Shown here: in pieces, positions 11,530-23,030 of the stretch
Layout of the letters: each line of letters starts with the position of its first letter
Position numbering within the stretch: position 1 is the stretch's first letter
DNA from: Aculops lycopersici
Taxonomy: Eukaryota; Arthropoda; Arachnida; Trombidiformes; Eriophyidae
DNA length: 64,000 nucleotides
Direction: 5' to 3'
Assembly (NCBI GenBank): GCA_015350385.1
Contig: WNKI01000001.1
Coordinates: 724,496 to 788,495, forward strand
Notes under the pieces: generated by a model
Databases searched by the model: none
What the model was told of the DNA's origin: nothing
What the model saw: only the letters and a program-made list of their open reading frames with translations
Program-made: the position numbers and the translations under genes

Positions 11530-14500
11530 ATTCCAAGCCGAGACACCTGTCATGAGTAGCGCTAACTATGTTATTGAGAGCGTCGTTTCCGCTTACGTAG
11601 TAAAGCAAAGATATTTTTGTTTATTAAAGTCTCTAAGTTAAATCGACTTGATTACTATGGTTACTTTTCCCTCGAAGGTAAGCCGAGCGATCTATGCCAC
11701 TCAACTTGACCGCGGTGAGGTAAAGTTGAGGAGACTCTTGTGCTTCGTATTGCTTGGTAACAAACACGCGCAAAATGTGACCCAAAATTTTCTAGGCCTA
11801 AAAATTTTCAGCTCAAATTTAGGCCACACTCTCCTGCACCTCTGCTGGCCTATCTTGTCGTCTTTCCAAAGACTGAAGCGACCCCCTGCAGCCGCCTAAC
11901 ATGTTGACAAATCTTCAAACTGAGCCGTCGGTTTCCAACCGAACACAGACGTTGGGTTTAAGCCTCGCAAATGTAAAATGGTACTCTTTTTAGACTCAAG
12001 CTCAGGCTCAAGTTTAGACTTTAGTGCGCAAGTGTCCCATTTCTAGCGAACAAACAGAGACCTATGAGGAAGAAAAAGAGAGCGAAAAACTGCCAACACC
12101 GAGCGAGAGGAGAAACGACACTCAGGCGACATCAACATTTCAGTGCACTGCCTCTAGACTGTGCGTCTAAATCTCCAAGCCTCTGCCAGCGGTTAGTCTG
12201 TCATCTCGGTGCTCCTTTCGGTCGCGAGGCTGCCGGCGCCGACAGGCCAGTGCTCATTGCAGCACAAGTCAGGCGGCGGCGCGCAACGAATGAAGCGCGG
12301 GGAGAGTAAGAGCTGATATTTCATGAGGCCTGTTATGAGACGATGTTCATTCTTTGAAACACAATTGCGCCTCATCTGCTTACTAGTTCTACCCCCACGC
12401 CGACTTGCGTTGCCCAACATTGCGCTAGAGCAGCGTCAGCCTCAAAAACACACACACACATTGAAAGACTCACAAGCGGCAAGGCAAGAGCAAGAGGAGC
12501 GACACTCGAGCGGGCGGCCGAAAACTGTGTTGCGCTTCTGCCAACATTAGCGACTCTGCTGTTGTTGCTACACACTCGCTGTTTTGCTCCAGAGTCTCTG
12601 TCGCTTTTCTCTCTGTCTTTCTCGCTCGCTCGCTCTCTTTGCCTGACGCTGACTGCAAAGTCGCTGGCATCAAAACTGCAGCGGCGCCAACTGAGTGGAG
12701 AAATCTACAGAGCGAGGGCTCGCTTGCGTGTGTGCGAATGTGCATTTGTGTACCTCTCTCTCCCCCTCTGCCACTATTTCCACTATCATTTCTCTACTGC
12801 CTCCACTGTCCTATTCTCTATAACTCTGAGGCTCTCTATATCTACTATTATTATTATCATTTCACCGCCACCAACATTTGCCATCAATAACACCAGCCAG
12901 CGCCAGCAATTTTTCGAGTTATCAAACACAGTCACTCACTTTACACAACATCATTCTATCGCCACCATCACAAGAGCACCACATAAACGCCAAGCGAGCA
13001 CTACAGCTGAGCCGCGGAGACTTAACTTTTAGCCAATATCAAAAGTCGAGCGCTTTCAAAGGTCTCTTTAGATCGCTAAGAGATATTTATATATAAATAG
13101 ATATATATTTATAAATACAGAGAGTCACATACTAGCTTATAGTCACTTAATCTACCATTACTCTTGGCCAGAGAGACACACTAAGTGCGCCGATCGAAAC
13201 TTTCGAGGACTCAACTCTCAACTTCAACCGACGACAACAACAGCAACAGCAACTGCAACTGCAACTGCAACCACAACAAAAGTTGTACAAATAGCTGTAG
13301 CAGCGTTGGAGACGAAAGCAACCATAACGAATTTGCGCGCTTGAAGTCATCTAGTATCAGTCAGCGTCGAAAAAGTAAGGGCCACCAAACGCGTAGCTTG
13401 GAAACCACAACAACGAACTTCTGCAGCAACAACAGCAACTACCACGCCGCAGTTTGAGTCTCATGCACCAACTGTCTCAATGTAAGTGGCGCAAAACTAG
13501 CGAGAGTCTATGCGCGAGAGGAGTATCTATCTAGCGCAGTTTAGTCCTACATATTGAGTTGAGACTCATTTCGTTTCGTCATCATCTCCCATAGCTTAAC
13601 CATAGTTCATTAAGCTAGCTAACCAACGAGAGAAACAGATAGATCGAGGGACGAAGCGTGTGCACTGCGCTGTCAATAGAAAACTGCCTGGCCGCGTCGA
13701 ACGGCAACTACTCCTGACCCTGGGTAGATTGCGAAAAAAGGGATACTATACTGTCATCATTACCGACGGACCACAATCAACAATTGAAGGACCATATCCT
13801 CCTCTCTTGTCAGGCAACAACCACCGAAAACACTACTGCTGCATAACGACTGACAAGCGTCCCACTCGCTAGCCAGAACACACACGCGCATAGGGATCTT
13901 GCTAGCTTGCTGGCGAGTCGTTTCACCAAACGCTACCACTATTCGTCGCGTTTGGAGATAGAGCTAGTGTGGCGTCGACGAGAACCTCAGCTGCTGACTA
14001 TGCCGACTCGAAACCAATTGACGAGAACTCAAACTCATGAACAATTATAATTATCTTCGTGCCCATACTACAGATAGCGCAATGTAATTAGACTGTTGTC
14101 TGTTGCGCTAAGAGATGAAACTTATTGCAATATAAAACAATAAGAAATCTATATATTATGATATACATCATCTATCTATTTGGTGGCTGAAAAGAAGCAA
14201 AAACTGAAACTGAACAAACATACATGTTTCTACCCCTTAATTATATATTTGAGCAGCACCGACAAGTGGAAGATAACTATTACATCGACGTATTGCATAT
14301 AATCACTGGCAATTCATTCAAATTATCTGTTATCCCGCAACTAGGATAGAGAAAGACATACTTATCGTCTTAGCTCAGGCAATTCTACGGACAAAAGGTC
14401 GAAGTTGATTGATCGATCAGAAAATATCATATTAGTATCTATGAATAATTGTAACAAGCAATCGTGGATAGATTATTACAACATCCATAATCGTAACTTT

Positions 14501-14608
14501 TATTATTAGTCATATAACTACCAAGAGAGCTCTATCATTCAAGAAAACTAAATAACACATTCGAGTACCAAAAAATACACACATATATTGTAAGATTATA
14601 TACTAGAT
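11530..14608. other. Ldb upstream region, non-coding
   Basis: Three kilobases before the Ldb ATG. The first ~130 bp are the X11 3' UTR. The remainder has only short, compositionally biased frames (CT-rich near 12560-12850, CAG/CAA-rich near 13220-13460). A splice-donor-like CAAT/GTAAGT at about 13480 raises the possibility of a 5' UTR intron for Ldb. No RNA gene was recognised. Confidence 0.55.
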
Positions 14609-17479
14609 ATGGAATACAATAACTACTATTCACAACAACCAGGTCACCCGCCCAATGTGACTAATCAACAGCAGCATGATGGTCCACAGCAACAACAGAT
14701 GCAGCAGCAGCCGGGCCCACAGGGTTCGGGTGGCCAGATGATGCATCCTCAGATGCCCCCACAAAACAATCGTCAACAACATATTGGGCAACAGCAACAT
14801 TCACAGCAAATGCCATCTCAGCAGCATCAATACCATCAGCACCAGGTGCAACCGTCTCATCCACATGGCCCTCATTCTGGCTCACCCCATCCGCAACAAC
14901 AATCGCAGCAGCATCATAATCACCAACCAAATATGATTGGCGGCCCTCAAACACCTCAACAGCAACAAGCGCAACCAAATCAGCAACAGCACCCCCATAT
15001 GCACCACCCACATTCGCCACACCATCACATAGGTCCACCACCTCAACCACCGATGCATATGCAACAGCAACAACTACCACAGCAACAGATGATTAGAGCA
15101 CCAATGGGGCCTTCGGTTATGAACCATCCTATCCAGCAGCAACCTGTTCATCATAACCAAAACTTTTTTGGTGGAAGTGGGGGTGGTCCGATGCAACAGT
15201 CGAACATACATCCAGCTTATCATCCGCAACAAAACCAGCATCCCCACCACCATCATCCTCATCAGCATCATCAAGCCCATCCGCCTCCACCGCCGCAACA
15301 TCAACACCATCACCATCATCATCAGCAGTCAGCACCACCGCAGCACCAACAACCTCAAATGATACATCACGCATCGCCGATAGCTTCACACCACCACCCT
15401 TATGGCCATATTCACCAACAGTCGGGTATTGGAAGGGCGAGTCACTCACCGTATTATCCGAGTATTCTACAAACTGAAATTCGAATCATAGAGTTGAACA
15501 AGAGATTACACAGTAGACCCTTTACAAGACAACATCCAAGCCCACTGCCTATGAATGGTCCTAACGACGAAAGCCTTTGGTGGGAAAGGTTTGCAGCGGA
15601 ATTTTTCGATCAAGATGCAACACTTAGCATTTGTATTCGAGAGGATAAGCTCAATGAATTCACGATAGGTAGAACATTGATACCAAGATTCTTCAGAAGC
15701 TATTTTGATGGCGGTGTTACGGATCTCTCAATCCAATTGCGCAATCCCAAAGAAACTTCGATCAATCCTCATTTGACGACATTAGATTGTGATCAAGCTT
15801 TTATAATTACAAACAATATGTTGAGGCATCCACAGATCGCGCAACCAAATCCCAGTGTTGTTGTTCACACTGAGGGTCAGCTGAGGCTGGAATTCGTTGG
15901 TGGTAACAACAACATGGACGCTTTATTGATTAAGACATGGAGATTCTATACCAGGAGCTGTCGTGAATACATCGATAGATCAATGGCGGCGATCGGGATG
16001 CCCCCTTCATTCCTTGTCGATCCAATAACTCGCCAGGGATTAACTAAGTCAACAATATCCTATCTTAAGATGTGTATGATAATGGAGCCAATGCAGGATC
16101 TAATGTTCCAAAATAAGCAGACCAAGATGGATCCGAGATCTTGTTTAAAGAAGCTGCTACTTGAAAAGTACAAATACAGGAGCGGCGAAGATAATAGAGC
16201 TACCGCAAATAAGAAAAGAAGGAGAAAGACTTCTGCCGCCGTAACCACGATACCAGGTGCAACAACCACGAACAAAAAGTCGAAGACAAATTTGAACAAT
16301 CTGGCGAACAATAGTGGCTTGAACAACAGTGCGCTCATGTCACCCTCTGGGGGACTCGGCTTCTCACCAGCCTCTGATGCTGTCATGGTTGTTGGCGAGC
16401 CTTCTATGATGGGCGGCGACTTTGGAGATGATAATGAGAGGATGATAACTAGATTAGAAAACACGCAATATGATCCATCCGCCTCAACACCTTCAAATGT
16501 AGAGGACTCGGATAGTATGACTGCACCTATGGGTAATGACAATGTTGTGAATAATAGTAATGGCAATAGCTTAGATTCTACTCAAGAGACTCATACTTCT
16601 CCACCTTCATTGTTACAGCCTAAACAACAACAGTTATTGCAACATCAGCAACAACAACAGGCCTTGCAACCTACTGCCCAAGAAACCTCTCAGGCGTTAA
16701 ATCAAGTTGATCTAATGAAACATGAAAACCAAGATATTGGACTTGACCAACAAGATCAGCAAGAGTTACAGATGAATATGCATAATCAGACTCTAGATGA
16801 ACAGGTGCAACAGCAGCACGTTGACATCCGGGGACAGATGGCCCATGAACCTACACGCGAAGCCATGGCTGGAATGCAACGCCACGATTCAATAGATATG
16901 AAACCCGAACATCAGGAATCATCACCCCAGTCGCATCGATTGCAATATCATCAGCCATCTCATCATGCATCTTCCCCTAACCATCAGCCTACTATAAAAG
17001 ATGAGCAAGATGAACATCAGCAACAGCAACAAGAACAACAACATCATAATCAGCAACGAGAGCAATCTCCATTGCAGCAGCTCATGAAGCAAGAGCAAGT
17101 TGAAGATATTTTGATAGCGAACAATATTTCTCTACAAGATCTTAAAGATCAAGAAGAGATCCAATTGGATCGGCTGCAGCAAGAGCAACCACACGATGTG
17201 TGTCAAAATGATACAAGTGGAAACAACGATGCGAAACAGCCCCAGATACAGATGGTCGGCGAGGTAAAACTTAACTCTATGATTGAGCCAACAAATCAAT
17301 CTGGTTTATTGGTGACGGGTGAGAATTCTGCCGAACAACTAGATAACAACCATGTAGACTCTATTCCCACGTTGGAGGACGAGTCAAATTCCAACTCACA
17401 GCTACCCTGCTCCAAATCAACAACAACAACAAATCCTACCATGGAACAGCAACAGCCTGTTGATAATGGAGTCGCGTGA
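14609..17479 (+). CDS. LDB1: LIM-domain-binding protein (Ldb/Chip/CLIM)
   Basis: 956 residues, about twice the length of typical Ldb1. Residues 1-275 are Gln/His/Pro-rich. The dimerisation domain (~285-530) shows RIIELNKRLHSRPF, LWWERFAAEFFDQDATL, YTIGRTLIPRFFRS-like FTIGRTLIPRFFRS, LDCDQAF and LKMCMIMEPMQDLM, all Ldb hallmarks. A short basic nuclear-localisation segment (KKRRRKTS) follows near 535. The LIM-interaction domain is nearly canonical at ~590-625: DAVMVVGEPSMMGGDFGD, then ERMITRLENTQYD. The tail is another Gln-rich 330 residues. Ldb dimers bridge LIM-homeodomain and LMO proteins to hold enhancers and promoters together. AATAAA at 17521 follows the stop by about 40 nt. The gene is convergent with the mini-MLH3 gene. 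Single exon. Confidence 0.97.
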   Translation: MEYNNYYSQQPGHPPNVTNQQQHDGPQQQQMQQQPGPQGSGGQMMHPQMPPQNNRQQHIGQQQHSQQMPSQQHQYHQHQVQPSHPHGPHSGSPHPQQQSQQHHNHQPNMIGGPQTPQQQQAQPNQQQHPHMHHPHSPHHHIGPPPQPPMHMQQQQLPQQQMIRAPMGPSVMNHPIQQQPVHHNQNFFGGSGGGPMQQSNIHPAYHPQQNQHPHHHHPHQHHQAHPPPPPQHQHHHHHHQQSAPPQHQQPQMIHHASPIASHHHPYGHIHQQSGIGRASHSPYYPSILQTEIRIIELNKRLHSRPFTRQHPSPLPMNGPNDESLWWERFAAEFFDQDATLSICIREDKLNEFTIGRTLIPRFFRSYFDGGVTDLSIQLRNPKETSINPHLTTLDCDQAFIITNNMLRHPQIAQPNPSVVVHTEGQLRLEFVGGNNNMDALLIKTWRFYTRSCREYIDRSMAAIGMPPSFLVDPITRQGLTKSTISYLKMCMIMEPMQDLMFQNKQTKMDPRSCLKKLLLEKYKYRSGEDNRATANKKRRRKTSAAVTTIPGATTTNKKSKTNLNNLANNSGLNNSALMSPSGGLGFSPASDAVMVVGEPSMMGGDFGDDNERMITRLENTQYDPSASTPSNVEDSDSMTAPMGNDNVVNNSNGNSLDSTQETHTSPPSLLQPKQQQLLQHQQQQQALQPTAQETSQALNQVDLMKHENQDIGLDQQDQQELQMNMHNQTLDEQVQQQHVDIRGQMAHEPTREAMAGMQRHDSIDMKPEHQESSPQSHRLQYHQPSHHASSPNHQPTIKDEQDEHQQQQQEQQHHNQQREQSPLQQLMKQEQVEDILIANNISLQDLKDQEEIQLDRLQQEQPHDVCQNDTSGNNDAKQPQIQMVGEVKLNSMIEPTNQSGLLVTGENSAEQLDNNHVDSIPTLEDESNSNSQLPCSKSTTTTNPTMEQQQPVDNGVA

Positions 17480-17569
17480 TGACATTTATATTCTGATCCT
17501 AACTAACTGCTAAGTCAATCAATAAACTGCGAACAAGATTTTGGGGCGACTCAGGTTGACCTTGACTAA

Positions 17570-18004
17570 TTACCTGTTGATACTCTCGATATGTTCATTA
17601 TCTCGATCACTTTTTGTTGATGTATTGAGGAGCCTACGCAACATGTCTAGGTGGATGATTTCGTCCAGGCTTCCTAAAACACTAACGTTACACCTAGAAT
17701 GTGCACACCGGAATGGGACCTTGCACCTAAGTAGTTTTTCAATTAGATCGCGAGATTGATTCAATGTAAGCTTATCTCCGAATCTTATTGCACCATGACA
17801 TGCTCGAGATTTCATGGCATCTAGATCCTCTATGAAATCTGCCCGATCCAATAAAAACTCATACCTAATTCTTTCGTCGACTGCGTGCTGGTCGAAGCAT
17901 ATGATTCTTCTCTTGGATTTATGGAAGCAGAATATAACTTGCCTATTTGATGATTGTCCTATTATAGAGAGTTCATGGAATTGCAGGTTTACCAAGATGT
18001 CCAT
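17570..18004 (-). CDS. MLH3: Minimal MLH3-like MutL C-terminal endonuclease domain
   Basis: 144 residues, against more than 1400 in vertebrate MLH3. What is present is the core of the MutL C-terminal domain: the endonuclease motif DQHAVDERIRYE (38-49, fitting DQHA-x2-E-x4-E), ACHGAIRFGD (68-77, the ACHGAI type of MLH3 rather than PMS2), and CAHSR (100-104, the zinc/metal C-x-H-x-R motif, CAHGRP in MLH3). The GHKL ATPase half and the regulatory sub-domain normally inserted between the first two motifs are missing; only about 18 residues separate them. MutL-gamma (MLH1-MLH3) nicks DNA in mismatch repair and meiotic crossover resolution. In-frame stop TGA lies eight codons upstream of the ATG, and HPF1 ends 167 nt away, so no room exists locally for the N-terminus. 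It may be a functional miniature, one exon of a split gene, or a remnant under decay; intact metal motifs argue for the first. Confidence 0.75.
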   Translation of the reverse strand: MDILVNLQFHELSIIGQSSNRQVIFCFHKSKRRIICFDQHAVDERIRYEFLLDRADFIEDLDAMKSRACHGAIRFGDKLTLNQSRDLIEKLLRCKVPFRCAHSRCNVSVLGSLDEIIHLDMLRRLLNTSTKSDRDNEHIESINR

Positions 18005-18171
18005 GGCGAAACGATATACACGTGGTCATACACCGGACTGACCATTCGCTGACCGTGCAATGGTTGATTACCTGGCAGCCTGCGAGGATCACCGATGATA
18101 ACAAATGTTGACAAGTACAATTCAGGTCAAGGTTCAAAATGTAAAATTTTATTACAGCAAAACAAACTATA

Positions 18172-19971
18172 TTATTCCTCAGGCAAATCTAATAGTGAGA
18201 CTTTGTCGCTCTTCTTTCGATCGATCAAATGAGCTTTGAGGATATCAATGAATGCTGTTCTTCTTAAAAGTGTGTAAGCATTTGTTAGCAATGACTCGAT
18301 ATCTTTGTGATAAAACGGATCCCCTTGATAGAAGAGGTCGACACCCAACTCCATTCCCATGCCGAAATCACACTCTTCATTGGCCGAGTTTGCGCTTGAT
18401 ATAAGTTTTTGTAAATCTTCGTAAAGGCCACATTTGGTCTTGTCATCCTTGTAATCACTAATCCTCTGCAACATTGATTTCAGCTTAGCATCTGTGATGC
18501 CTAGATCACGATAACCTACATCACCGTCTCTTGGAACGACTATACCGACAGTGTTCAAAGTTTTAGCACAACGTTTCGATCTTCTAGTGTTGGTTCTAGA
18601 CCAGGAATCACAGGATATATTCTCGTGCGAAGTGCAGAAGTCGACTAGTTTATCACGTATTATTGTCAGTTCCTGCTTGGCTTTCGCTTTTTCAAGTTGA
18701 GACATTTTGATATTCATCTCTTGGCTTGCTTTTCCACGAGGCGTCTTTGAAGACGAGGATGTGAAAGTTGGTGGGATTTCTTGACTGGAATTCGATAAAG
18801 CACCTATAGATGCGTCTAGTTCTGATTTCAGAAGCGTGAATAGGTTGTCGCCAGCCTCGTGTAGCTGACCACCTACAGAGGCTTTGTTCATCACAACAAT
18901 AGGCTTGTCTTGTTCTGGCTCATCTCTGAAGTATCCAAAGTGTGTCATGCTAATGTCTTTTTTGATTATTACAGTTTGAAACTCGGGCAAGTCATAATAG
19001 AAGCGACAGTGTCGGAGTAGGTCTTCTTTGCTAAACCCATGAAAGTCTGTTATAAGACCAGATAAAACCTCGTAGGGTCCAACTAGATTCCAGTCTAGAT
19101 AATTGTGTGAGAAGGCTGAACAGGGTTTTCTGTGGTTTATAGTTTTTGCAAACTCCCAAAATAAATAGAAATCTTCAGGCATCTTGACGAGGAAGAGTCG
19201 TTCGATTAGGGCTGACGCTTGATTTCTAGGCATATTCAGGTCACTAGGCACGGATTGGAAATCAATCATCTTAGTTCTACATCTCACAAGAGTTGGAGTT
19301 ATTCTGTTAACTTTTTGCATACTATTTTGATTCGTATTCGTCGGAGGAGTTGATGGCGCTATATCATCCTTTCTCATACGTTTCTCGGGCAATGAATCCC
19401 TGGATCTGGAATCTCGACCAGAGCTCCGAGTTGGGGTTGAAGGTGGCTCATGGTTACTATTTGGATCACTTTTATCAGCATGTTGTGAGGCTCTACCTCG
19501 CCGACGGGGCGCCACAGCCAATTCATTATTTGTATAAGTCAATATGAGACCATCGGATGACTTGCTATTGTTTGAGTGCACCGACGGGGGTTTCCTTCGA
19601 CGTGTTGTCGATCCTTTACTCGAGACATTTGTATCATCATCGGAAGATGGTATGATGAAAACATAATCTTTGGTTGCCGTAGCACCAACTCGTTTACCTG
19701 AACTCTCTGCTACGGATTCTGGCACTTTCATAGAGCTTGAGGAAGCGTCTTTGCTTAGGTCGTCCATTTGAGCTTGCTCGTTTTCACTGGCATCTTGATT
19801 CGAGTTACTGTTGTTTTTGTTAAGTGGAGAATTGACTTTAGCAAAGAAGTTAGTTATCTTGGCATTCTTCGAAGCTTTCTTGGCACTATTTCGAGTGCTA
19901 CTCGACGGAGACGAGGTTGAACCAAGTCTCGTGCCCTTGCTTGGGGTCCGAAGTGCCTCCTCGACATTCAT
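18172..19971 (-). CDS. HPF1: Histone PARylation factor 1 (HPF1)
   Basis: 599 residues from the ATG at 19971 (the frame is open slightly upstream without an ATG). The conserved HPF1 fold occupies ~234-590: MPEDFYLFWEFAKT, LVGPYEVLSG, HCRFYYDLPEFQTVII, HFGYFRDEP, GIVVPRDGDVGYRDL and the active-site segment ANEECDFGMGMELGVDLF, in which the Glu before Cys corresponds to human Glu284, the residue that completes the PARP1/2 active site and redirects ADP-ribosylation to serine. The preceding acid is Glu instead of Asp283. The ~230-residue N-terminal extension is disordered and basic/Ser-rich, and carries NAKITNFF at residues 36-43, which resembles a PCNA-interacting PIP box with Asn for the usual Gln. 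AATAAA on the minus strand at 18153-18148 lies 19 nt after the stop. Human HPF1 has about 346 residues, so the extension is unusual. Confidence 0.95.
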   Translation of the reverse strand: MNVEEALRTPSKGTRLGSTSSPSSSTRNSAKKASKNAKITNFFAKVNSPLNKNNSNSNQDASENEQAQMDDLSKDASSSSMKVPESVAESSGKRVGATATKDYVFIIPSSDDDTNVSSKGSTTRRRKPPSVHSNNSKSSDGLILTYTNNELAVAPRRRGRASQHADKSDPNSNHEPPSTPTRSSGRDSRSRDSLPEKRMRKDDIAPSTPPTNTNQNSMQKVNRITPTLVRCRTKMIDFQSVPSDLNMPRNQASALIERLFLVKMPEDFYLFWEFAKTINHRKPCSAFSHNYLDWNLVGPYEVLSGLITDFHGFSKEDLLRHCRFYYDLPEFQTVIIKKDISMTHFGYFRDEPEQDKPIVVMNKASVGGQLHEAGDNLFTLLKSELDASIGALSNSSQEIPPTFTSSSSKTPRGKASQEMNIKMSQLEKAKAKQELTIIRDKLVDFCTSHENISCDSWSRTNTRRSKRCAKTLNTVGIVVPRDGDVGYRDLGITDAKLKSMLQRISDYKDDKTKCGLYEDLQKLISSANSANEECDFGMGMELGVDLFYQGDPFYHKDIESLLTNAYTLLRRTAFIDILKAHLIDRKKSDKVSLLDLPEE

Positions 19972-20676
19972 GACAACTTTTGTAATTACAGGCCACAACT
20001 CGACCAAATGAGAAAGGGGTGAATGAGGCTAGCAAAGTCAGGAATAATATAACCCTGGCTGAAGCTTTGTTTCGAAGGCTACCGTCTCACTGGTTCACTT
20101 GTAGTGGGATAGATCTAGCTGCTTGATTTTTTGGCGTGACAGTCTCATTCGGTCTAAATGATTCGGATGAGCATCATGTTGTGATGATTAATCTAGCAAA
20201 GCTTTTAGAAGTTGATGAGATTTTTGATAATAAGCTAGTCGATTGGGAGAAAGTTATAATAACACCGGGGTGACCATTGAGGGCTTATGGTGCACGTACA
20301 AATACCGTGCTAGCCGAGATGATGCATTGCTGCACATTCCAGTAGGTTGTTGCCGCAACAAGGGGGCGCACACATGACACAAAGCAAAAATTCAGCAAAA
20401 ACGCGCGCTGCTGTGAGTTTGCACGGTGAATGTGACGAAAGATGGCGCTTGCAGTCTGCCATTCGGAAGTTAAAACCACGTTGCCAGCTTTCCACGGTTA
20501 AAGCAACGAGGTCCCACACGCTTCATGTTATTCCATGCTTCTGCATCGGACCCACAAAGTCTATTTAAATACAGTTTGATTCCAATCTAAGGTTGTCCAT
20601 TGGGAACTTGGTCAATTAATACATAATATTAATTTAAACCCACTCATTTCCGATTAGAATTCACTAAACCCCCGAA
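19972..20676. other. Divergent promoter region between HPF1 and NOG1
   Basis: 705 bp separating the HPF1 and NOG1 start codons. It should hold both promoters. Short frames occur on the minus strand (20285-20519) but look random. No TATA box was convincing. Confidence 0.6.
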
Positions 20677-23030
20677 ATGTCTAATCAATATAATTTCAAA
20701 AGAATCACGGTGGTCCCGTCGAGCAAGGACTTTACCGATATAATCCTATCCAAAACTCAAAGAAAAACGCCAACTGTAGTTCACAGAAGGTATCAAATCT
20801 CGAGGATTCGTAACTTCTACATGCGCAAGGTGAAATTTACTCAACAAAATTTTCACGATAGACTCACCCTCATCATCAGCGAGTTCCCGAAGATCGAGGA
20901 GATCCATCCATTCTTCTCCGATCTATTGAATGTTCTCTACGACAAGGATCACTATAAATTAGCTCTTGGTCAGATCAACACAGCTCGCCATCTAATAGAC
21001 AAGTAAGTATACTCCTCAAAGTCGGTTCGTTAGGCAGCACTTTCGTTCTCAAGCCCAAAAACCCCGGGCTATGAGGTCCGTCGTGTTGCAAAATTAAAGC
21101 GTGAGACTTAATTAGCTATGTCCATTTAACCTGTGGACATGGTCGAGTCACCCTTACTACATTTTCTCAAATTGAAGACTTTCATCCTCCTCAAGGAATC
21201 ATCTACTAACACGCCCAAATTTTAAACTCATTTCCAACCATCAGTGTCGCTCGTGATTACACAAAACTCATCAAATTCGGAGATTCCCTCTACCGCTGTA
21301 AGCAACTTAAGGTTGCCGCTCTAGGTAGGATGGCCAGTATCATGAAGAGACAAGCCGACAGTCTGTCATACCTTGAGCAGGTCAGACAGCATCTATCTAG
21401 ATTGCCTGCTATCGACCCAACTGCCAAAACCATCTTGCTCTGTGGTTTCCCCAACGTTGGAAAATCGAGTTTCTTGAATAAGATCACTCGTGCCGATGTT
21501 GAAGTTCAAGCTTACCCTTTCACAACAAAATCTCTGTATGTTGGTCACACCGAGTTCAAGTATCAGAATTGGCAAGTCATTGATACACCGGGTATCCTTG
21601 ATAGGCCTCTAGAAGAGCGCAATACAATCGAGATGCAATCCATCACAGCACTAGCCCATCTAAGATCAGTTATACTCTACATTGTTGACTTCTCCGAGCA
21701 ATGTGGCTACACTATTCAGCAGCAACTAGAACTGTTCTCTAGTATCCGGCCACTGTTTGTTAAGAAGCCCGTATTCATAGTTAACAACAAAATTGATGTG
21801 ATAACCCGCGACAAATTGCCTTCTGAGTCGAGGCAATTCGTTGATGAATTTTTAGCTTGTGAAGCAGCCAACGATGTCCACTTCCGTGAAATGTCCACCC
21901 AAACCTTGGACAATGTTGTTAATGTCAGAAATGACGCTTGTGAGATGCTGCTCTCTAGGCCATTCGGAGGATCAGCTGCAGTACAAGGCGCCACCACCAC
22001 TTCACATCAACTGCACATTGCGCAACCAGACTACCAAGATGAGGTAAGTCTTCTAGTTTAATTTCCTCCAACTCCTCTTGCCATTCTTAATGATGCTACA
22101 TCTACGAATAATCCAACTCATAATGCTTTCTCGTTTGATGAGAGAGTTTTGATGATAAGACCATTTCGAATCTGAAAAATCCATTATGATATGAGTCATC
22201 GTAACACATTGAACTTCTTACTAATGTCTTTCCATCCTCCACAGGACCGCAAACCTTTTATTCCACCAAAGCTTATCGAGCGAAGGCGCAAGGGTCTAAA
22301 AGCCATAGGAGAGGGCCAAAAGACTGAACGAGACCTTGAGCTTGAACTCGGCGACGACTACATACTGGATTTCAAAAAACGCTATGATGTACCTGATGAT
22401 GAGAAATATGATATCGCCCCCGAAGTGTGGCAGGGACACAATATAGCTGATTTCGTCGACCCCAAAATAACAGATCATCTCAAGAGACTGGAGAATGAAG
22501 AGAAAAAACGAGAGGAAGAGGGATTCTATGATCTGAGCTCCGATGAGGAGCCGGAGGTTGAAGATATCAGGATATTGGCCAGTAGAATCAGAGAGCGCAA
22601 AGCTCTTCTGAAGGCCGAGCAACGCCTGGAACATACAAACAAGCCTAGGTTGAGCCGTCAACAAACAAGAAGGAAACGCGACCATAGTGTTGGTGATCTC
22701 CAATCTAGCATGTCTAACTTGGGAGTTGATCTTGATAGCGAGGGCGAGACCAACTACAACGCTGAGGCCGCAAGGTCCGCCGTTCGTGAGGCCAAACGTC
22801 CACGACTCACTAGCCCTGAAAACGATCGATCAGTGAGTGCCTTCTCGAGGTCTGAATCATGCATGCGCGATCCAAAGATGATTGACAAAGCCTGTAAGCT
22901 AAAGACCAAGGATCAGGCCTCGAGACGAACACTTGCGAGGAAGGGTGAAGCCGATCGAAGTATTCCTAACCTAAGATGTAAACACTTATTATCTGGAAAG
23001 AGAAAGCTCGGTAAAACTCAGCGGCGTTAA
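20677..23030 (+). CDS. GTPBP4: Nucleolar GTPase NOG1 (GTPBP4), three exons
   Basis: Exons 20677-21002, 21245-22043 and 22245-23030, joined by GT-AG introns (GTAAGT donors; CATCAG and CCACAG acceptors). The first join gives LIDNVARDY, exactly the NOG1 sequence context, and the second gives YQDE/DRKPF in phase 0. The product is about 636 residues. The N-terminal helical bundle ends GDSLYRCKQLKVAALGRM. The GTPase has G1 GFPNVGKSS, G3 DTPG, and G4 NNKID. A charged, Lys/Arg-rich C-terminal tail follows (QTRRKRD, KRKLGKTQRR). NOG1 acts in pre-60S ribosome maturation in the nucleolus and cytoplasm. An AATAAA lies at 23053. It is one of the few genes in the window that retains introns. Confidence 0.96.
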
